Position numbers and translations under genes: made by a program | Part shown: positions 4,954-7,433 of the stretch, piece by piece | How positions within the stretch are numbered: the first letter of the stretch is position 1 | Layout of the letters: every line of letters starts with the position of its first letter | The notes under the pieces: model-generated | Databases searched by the model: none | What the model saw: the letters and a program-made list of their open reading frames with translations, nothing else | What the model was told of the DNA's origin: nothing | DNA from: Actinomycetota bacterium | GTDB lineage: Bacteria; Actinomycetota; Thermoleophilia; Gaiellales; Gaiellaceae | NCBI GenBank assembly: GCA_013698195.1 | Contig: JACCVK010000142.1 | Span: forward strand, 1 to 7,433 | Length of the DNA: 7,433 nucleotides | Direction: 5' to 3'

Positions 4954-5913
4954 CTACCAGATCAAACGCAGCAACGCCTCGGCGTCCTCGGCTGTCACCG
5001 ATCGCGGATTCGCTCGAGCGCCGGGGCGCACGACGACGGCCTCTGCGAGCTCACGAAGATCGCTTTCGGGTACGTCGAAGTCGCGGAGCCGCTCGAAGCC
5101 CCCGAGCCTCGCGAGCTCCTCGATGTGAGCGGCTGCGTCAGAGGTCTCGAGCGCCTGTGCGAGCAGCGCGATCGCCTCAGGCACCGTCTCCTCGTTGAAG
5201 CGAAGCGCGACGGGAAGCGTCAGGGCTTTCATCGCGCCGTGCGAAACCCCATAGCGTCCGCCGAGCGCCTGCGCGAGCGCGTGGCCGAGGAAGAGGCCCC
5301 GCTCGCCGAGCGCACGTCCGGCATGCATCGCTCCCTCGAGCAAGCCTGTCCTCGCCGCTAGGTCGCGACCGTCCTCGACGACCCGCGGGAGATGACGACC
5401 GATGAGTCGGGCGCCCGTCGTGGCATCCTCCAGCGGTCCTGCGTACAACGCCTCGGCCGCATGCGCGAGCGCGTTCAACGCCGTCCCGACAGTCTCCGAG
5501 CGCGGAAGATCGAGCGTGAGAAGCGGGTCGTAGACCACTCCCGCGACCCGCGCGCCGGTGCCGCCGGTCTTGACCCGACTTGCCTCGTCTCGCATGCCGA
5601 AGAACGGCGTCCACTCCGCGCCCGCATACGTCGTGGGCACGGCCACGAGGACTAGACCCGTCTCGGCCGAAACCGCCTTGCCGGTGTCGATCGCGCTTCC
5701 GCCTCCCGCCGCCACGAGCAGGTCCGCGTCTCGCGCGGCGTCGACGGCCGCGGCGACGGTCTCGATCGGGGCGTGTGGACGCACACCCGTGTACCGGTTC
5801 AGGACCGGAACGTCGAGCTCCGCCAGCCGCTTCGACGTCACGAGCAACGGGCGCGCGCTTCCGAGCTCGGCAAGAAGCGGGCCGAGCTCCGGGAGGCCCC
5901 ACCGGACGATCAC
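4954..5913 (-). CDS. Maleylacetate reductase-like protein (iron-containing alcohol dehydrogenase family)
   Basis: NAD(P)H-dependent reductase with the iron-ADH fold. Maleylacetate reductases, which convert maleylacetate to 3-oxoadipate in aromatic catabolism, are the closest match by motif. The 319-residue protein shows GGGSAIDTGKA (70-80, cofactor loop), PTTYAGAEWTPFFG (93-106, the maleylacetate reductase signature TYAGSE.TP), LNALAHAAEALY (146-157), and GHALAQALGG...VSHG (210-226). Compared with FucO, the metal-binding Asp is Asn147, while the ligand His positions are kept (151, 211, 225). The conserved His four residues after the third ligand is Gln215. Metal-free chemistry is therefore likely. 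The GTG start at 5913 overlaps the LysR stop as GTGA, so the two genes are co-transcribed. No ring-cleavage dioxygenase is in the window, so the physiological substrate is open. Confidence 0.8.
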   Translation of the reverse strand: MIVRWGLPELGPLLAELGSARPLLVTSKRLAELDVPVLNRYTGVRPHAPIETVAAAVDAARDADLLVAAGGGSAIDTGKAVSAETGLVLVAVPTTYAGAEWTPFFGMRDEASRVKTGGTGARVAGVVYDPLLTLDLPRSETVGTALNALAHAAEALYAGPLEDATTGARLIGRHLPRVVEDGRDLAARTGLLEGAMHAGRALGERGLFLGHALAQALGGRYGVSHGAMKALTLPVALRFNEETVPEAIALLAQALETSDAAAHIEELARLGGFERLRDFDVPESDLRELAEAVVVRPGARANPRSVTAEDAEALLRLIW

Positions 5914-6806
5914 GAGGCGAGCCGCTGAGCCGCGAACGCCACGAATGCGTCGGCAACGCGGGAGCGAGCCCGCCCGGCCGACGAGGCCAGCGAGATCTCG
6001 CGCGTCGCTTCGAGCCCCTGGACTCGAGCCTCGGTGAGCGTTCCGGCTTCGAGCTCGGACTCGACTGCAGTGCGTGAGATGAACGTCACGCCGTAGCCCG
6101 CCTGAACGGCTCTACGGACGGATTCCTGAAGCCCGAGCTCGAGCCGAACATCGAGATCACGAAGCCGAACGCCACGCCGCCGGAGGGAGTCCTCGACGAT
6201 CTGACGTACCCCGGCGCCCTCCTGCATCAAGATCAACGGCTCCTCGCGCAGCGCATCCAGCGCGATCGTCCGGCCGGCAAACCGGTGTTCGGGAGGGCAG
6301 GCGAGGATGACCTCGTCCGAGAAGAAGGGCTCGAAACGGACGCCGCGCTGCCGCCGAGCTGCGCCGACGATGCCGAGCTCGAGCTCACGCGCCGCGACGC
6401 GCTCGACGACGGTGTGCGTGTCGGACACGGTGAGCGACACGTGAACTCCCGGGTTCTCCCGCTGAAACTCGCCAAGCAGCAGCGGGACGACGATCGCAGC
6501 AGGTCCCGTGGAGGCTCCGAGCACGAGGTTTCCTTGCAGCTCGCCCTCCACCGTGGCGGCAACGTCGGACTCGATCTGCTCCTCCAGGGAGAGGAGCTTC
6601 TGGGCACCGCGATAGAGTCGCCAACCTGCCTCGGTGGGCTCGACGCGTCTGCCCGAGCGATCGAGCAGTTGCACGCCGAGCCGCTTCTCGAGTGCCCGCA
6701 CCTGAAGCGACACGGCCGGTTGCGTGACCCCGAGCCGCTCCGCCGCCTGCGAGAAGCTCCGGCGGTCCACTACTGCGCAGAACGCGGCAAGCTGACGAGT
6801 GTCCAT
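5910..6806 (-). CDS. LysR-type transcriptional regulator
   Basis: DNA-binding regulator of 298 residues. The N-terminal winged helix-turn-helix covers about residues 1-60 (MDTRQLAAFCAVVD, SFSQAAERLGVTQPAVSLQV, ALEKRLGVQLLDR). The effector-binding domain starts near 92 with GNLVLGAST and continues through FQRENPGVHVSLTVSDT, ELELGIVG and GYGVTFIS. The domain style resembles the CbbR/CysL-like branch, but no effector can be assigned. ATG 6806 is chosen because it gives the canonical LysR start; an in-frame ATG at 6845 would add 13 atypical residues and run into the divergent gene. The stop overlaps the start of the dehydrogenase gene by 4 nt, so it is transcribed with that gene and probably controls it. 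The dyad abutting its start codon suggests autoregulation. Confidence 0.93.
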   Translation of the reverse strand: MDTRQLAAFCAVVDRRSFSQAAERLGVTQPAVSLQVRALEKRLGVQLLDRSGRRVEPTEAGWRLYRGAQKLLSLEEQIESDVAATVEGELQGNLVLGASTGPAAIVVPLLLGEFQRENPGVHVSLTVSDTHTVVERVAARELELGIVGAARRQRGVRFEPFFSDEVILACPPEHRFAGRTIALDALREEPLILMQEGAGVRQIVEDSLRRRGVRLRDLDVRLELGLQESVRRAVQAGYGVTFISRTAVESELEAGTLTEARVQGLEATREISLASSAGRARSRVADAFVAFAAQRLAS

Positions 6807-6821
6807 ATAAGAAAAGCTTAT
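6807..6821. promoter_or_regulatory. LysR-type operator candidate (ATAAG-N5-CTTAT)
   Basis: A perfect 5-bp dyad around AAAAG fits the LysR-family T-N11-A pattern (T at 6808, A at 6820). It touches the LysR start codon and covers its -10 candidate, in the only gap between the divergent LysR and DUF354 genes. A site here could repress lysR and affect the divergent promoter. Confidence 0.5.
6815..6820 (-). promoter_or_regulatory. -10 box of the LysR-dehydrogenase operon
   Basis: TAAGCT on the minus strand fits TANNNT and ends 8 nt before the ATG at 6806; there is no Shine-Dalgarno sequence, so a leaderless start is likely. A TGAC core further upstream, near 6841-6844, is a poor -35 at an over-long spacing. 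Confidence 0.45.
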
Positions 6822-6836
6822 CCGTGAGGAGCGCGG

Positions 6837-6842
6837 TAGGGT
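6837..6842 (+). promoter_or_regulatory. -10 box of the DUF354 gene
   Basis: TAGGGT fits TANNNT and ends 6 nt before the GTG at 6849. The same bases lie within GGTAGGG, which could instead act as a weak Shine-Dalgarno 7 nt from the GTG. Leaderless initiation and ribosome-site use therefore cannot be separated here. Confidence 0.4.
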
Positions 6843-6848
6843 CATGCC

Positions 6849-7433
6849 GTGCGCGTGTGGATCGACATCTCGAACTCACCGCAGGTGCTCGTCTTCCGCC
6901 CGCTCCACGCCCTCCTCACCGAGCGCGGGGACACGGTCGAGGTCACGACGCGCGAGTATGCGCAGACGCTCGAGCTGCTGGAGCTGCACGGCATCTCGCA
7001 CGAGGTCATCGGTCCCGCGCACGGCGGCGGACAGGCGTGGGGCAAAGCTCGCGCGATGGCCGGGCGCCTGCGTCGCCTGCGGAGCTGGGCGAAGCCGCGG
7101 CAGTTCGACCTCGCGCTCTCACACGCGTCGCACGAGCTGCCGATAGTCGCGCGCTCGCTCGGGATCCCGTCCTCCTACGCCTACGACTACGAGTTCGCGC
7201 GCGCCCAACACACCTTCGGCAGCAGAGCAGCGACCCGCGTCGTCGTGCCGGAGGCGATTCCCCAGGAGAGTCTCGACCGCCTCGGCGCTTACGCGCGGAA
7301 GGTGCGGCGATATCCGGGACTCAAGGAGGAGTACTACCTGGCCGGCTTCAAGCCGAGCGAATCGCTGCTGGACGAGCTCGGACTCGACCGCGAGCGCGTC
7401 CTCGTCGTCATCCGCACCCCCCCGGATGTGTCG
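6849..7433 (+). CDS. DUF354 family protein (partial, 3' end outside window)
   Basis: The first 195 codons of a DUF354 protein, a family distantly related to UDP-GlcNAc 2-epimerase and GT-B glycosyltransferases, probably acting on sugars or cell-surface polymers; no reaction is established. Visible features are the N-terminal MRVWIDISNSPQVLVFRPLHALLTERG (first Rossmann strand and helix, 1-27), VEVTTREYAQTLELLELHG (30-48), DLALSHASHELPIVARSLGIPS (85-106), the Tyr/Phe-rich YAYDYEFARAQH (108-119), RRYPGLKEEYYLAGF (about 152-166) and VVIRTPPDVS at the edge. The GTG at 6849 is chosen because it gives the family N-terminus. The ATG at 6844 is in another frame. The frame is open to the last base, so the gene continues beyond the window. 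It is transcribed divergently from the LysR gene. Confidence 0.88.
   Translation, partial: MRVWIDISNSPQVLVFRPLHALLTERGDTVEVTTREYAQTLELLELHGISHEVIGPAHGGGQAWGKARAMAGRLRRLRSWAKPRQFDLALSHASHELPIVARSLGIPSSYAYDYEFARAQHTFGSRAATRVVVPEAIPQESLDRLGAYARKVRRYPGLKEEYYLAGFKPSESLLDELGLDRERVLVVIRTPPDVS

Noticed and set aside
4927..4956. Rho-independent terminator from the GCGCCGGCGC palindrome near the convergent stops
   Set aside because: It lies inside the CBS coding sequence and has no T-tract on either strand.
6807..6845. 13-residue N-terminal extension of the LysR protein from the ATG at 6845
   Set aside because: LysR proteins begin at the MDTRQLAAF-type segment; the extension is atypical and would include the promoter and operator.

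Overview
The window is GC-rich, densely packed bacterial DNA. Short or negative intergenic distances, frequent GTG starts and TANNNT -10 boxes 6-8 nt before the start codon (the leaderless arrangement) point to an actinobacterium. Protein flavour (a DUF354 protein and a short FrdA-like flavoprotein next to a two-subunit fumarase) suggests an uncultured Thermoleophilia-like lineage, but that placement is inference. The 48-C run at the left edge looks like an assembly or sequencing artefact at a contig end.

Region 1 (86-4414, minus strand) is one tightly coupled operon. In transcription order it encodes a short FAD-dependent fumarate-reductase/aspartate-oxidase-like protein, class I fumarase alpha subunit, a 52-codon repeat ORF, class I fumarase beta subunit, phosphosulfolactate synthase (ComA family) and an APS/PAPS reductase (CysH). 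Every junction overlaps or abuts (1 nt, 1 nt, 0 nt, 17 nt and 47 nt). CysH would make sulfite, which ComA would add to phosphoenolpyruvate. Fumarase and the flavoprotein act on C4 dicarboxylates whose sulfonate analogues (sulfolactate, sulfoacrylate, sulfopropionate) have the same geometry, so a sulfonate pathway is a testable alternative to plain TCA-type chemistry.

The strangest element lies between the fumarase subunits: three identical 21-bp palindromes at an exact 57-bp (19-codon) period. They sit inside a small ORF that starts in a TGATG overlap with the alpha subunit stop and ends directly against the ATG of the beta subunit. The palindromes are invariant, while the spacers between them have diverged mostly at third codon positions.

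Region 2 (4415-4518) is a divergent promoter region. To its right is a two-CBS-domain protein (plus strand), meeting tail-to-tail, with no gap, an iron-alcohol-dehydrogenase/maleylacetate-reductase-like gene. That gene is coupled (GTGA overlap) to an upstream LysR-type regulator gene. The LysR gene diverges from a DUF354 gene that runs off the right edge. The short intergenic stretch between them holds a dyad with LysR T-N11-A geometry.
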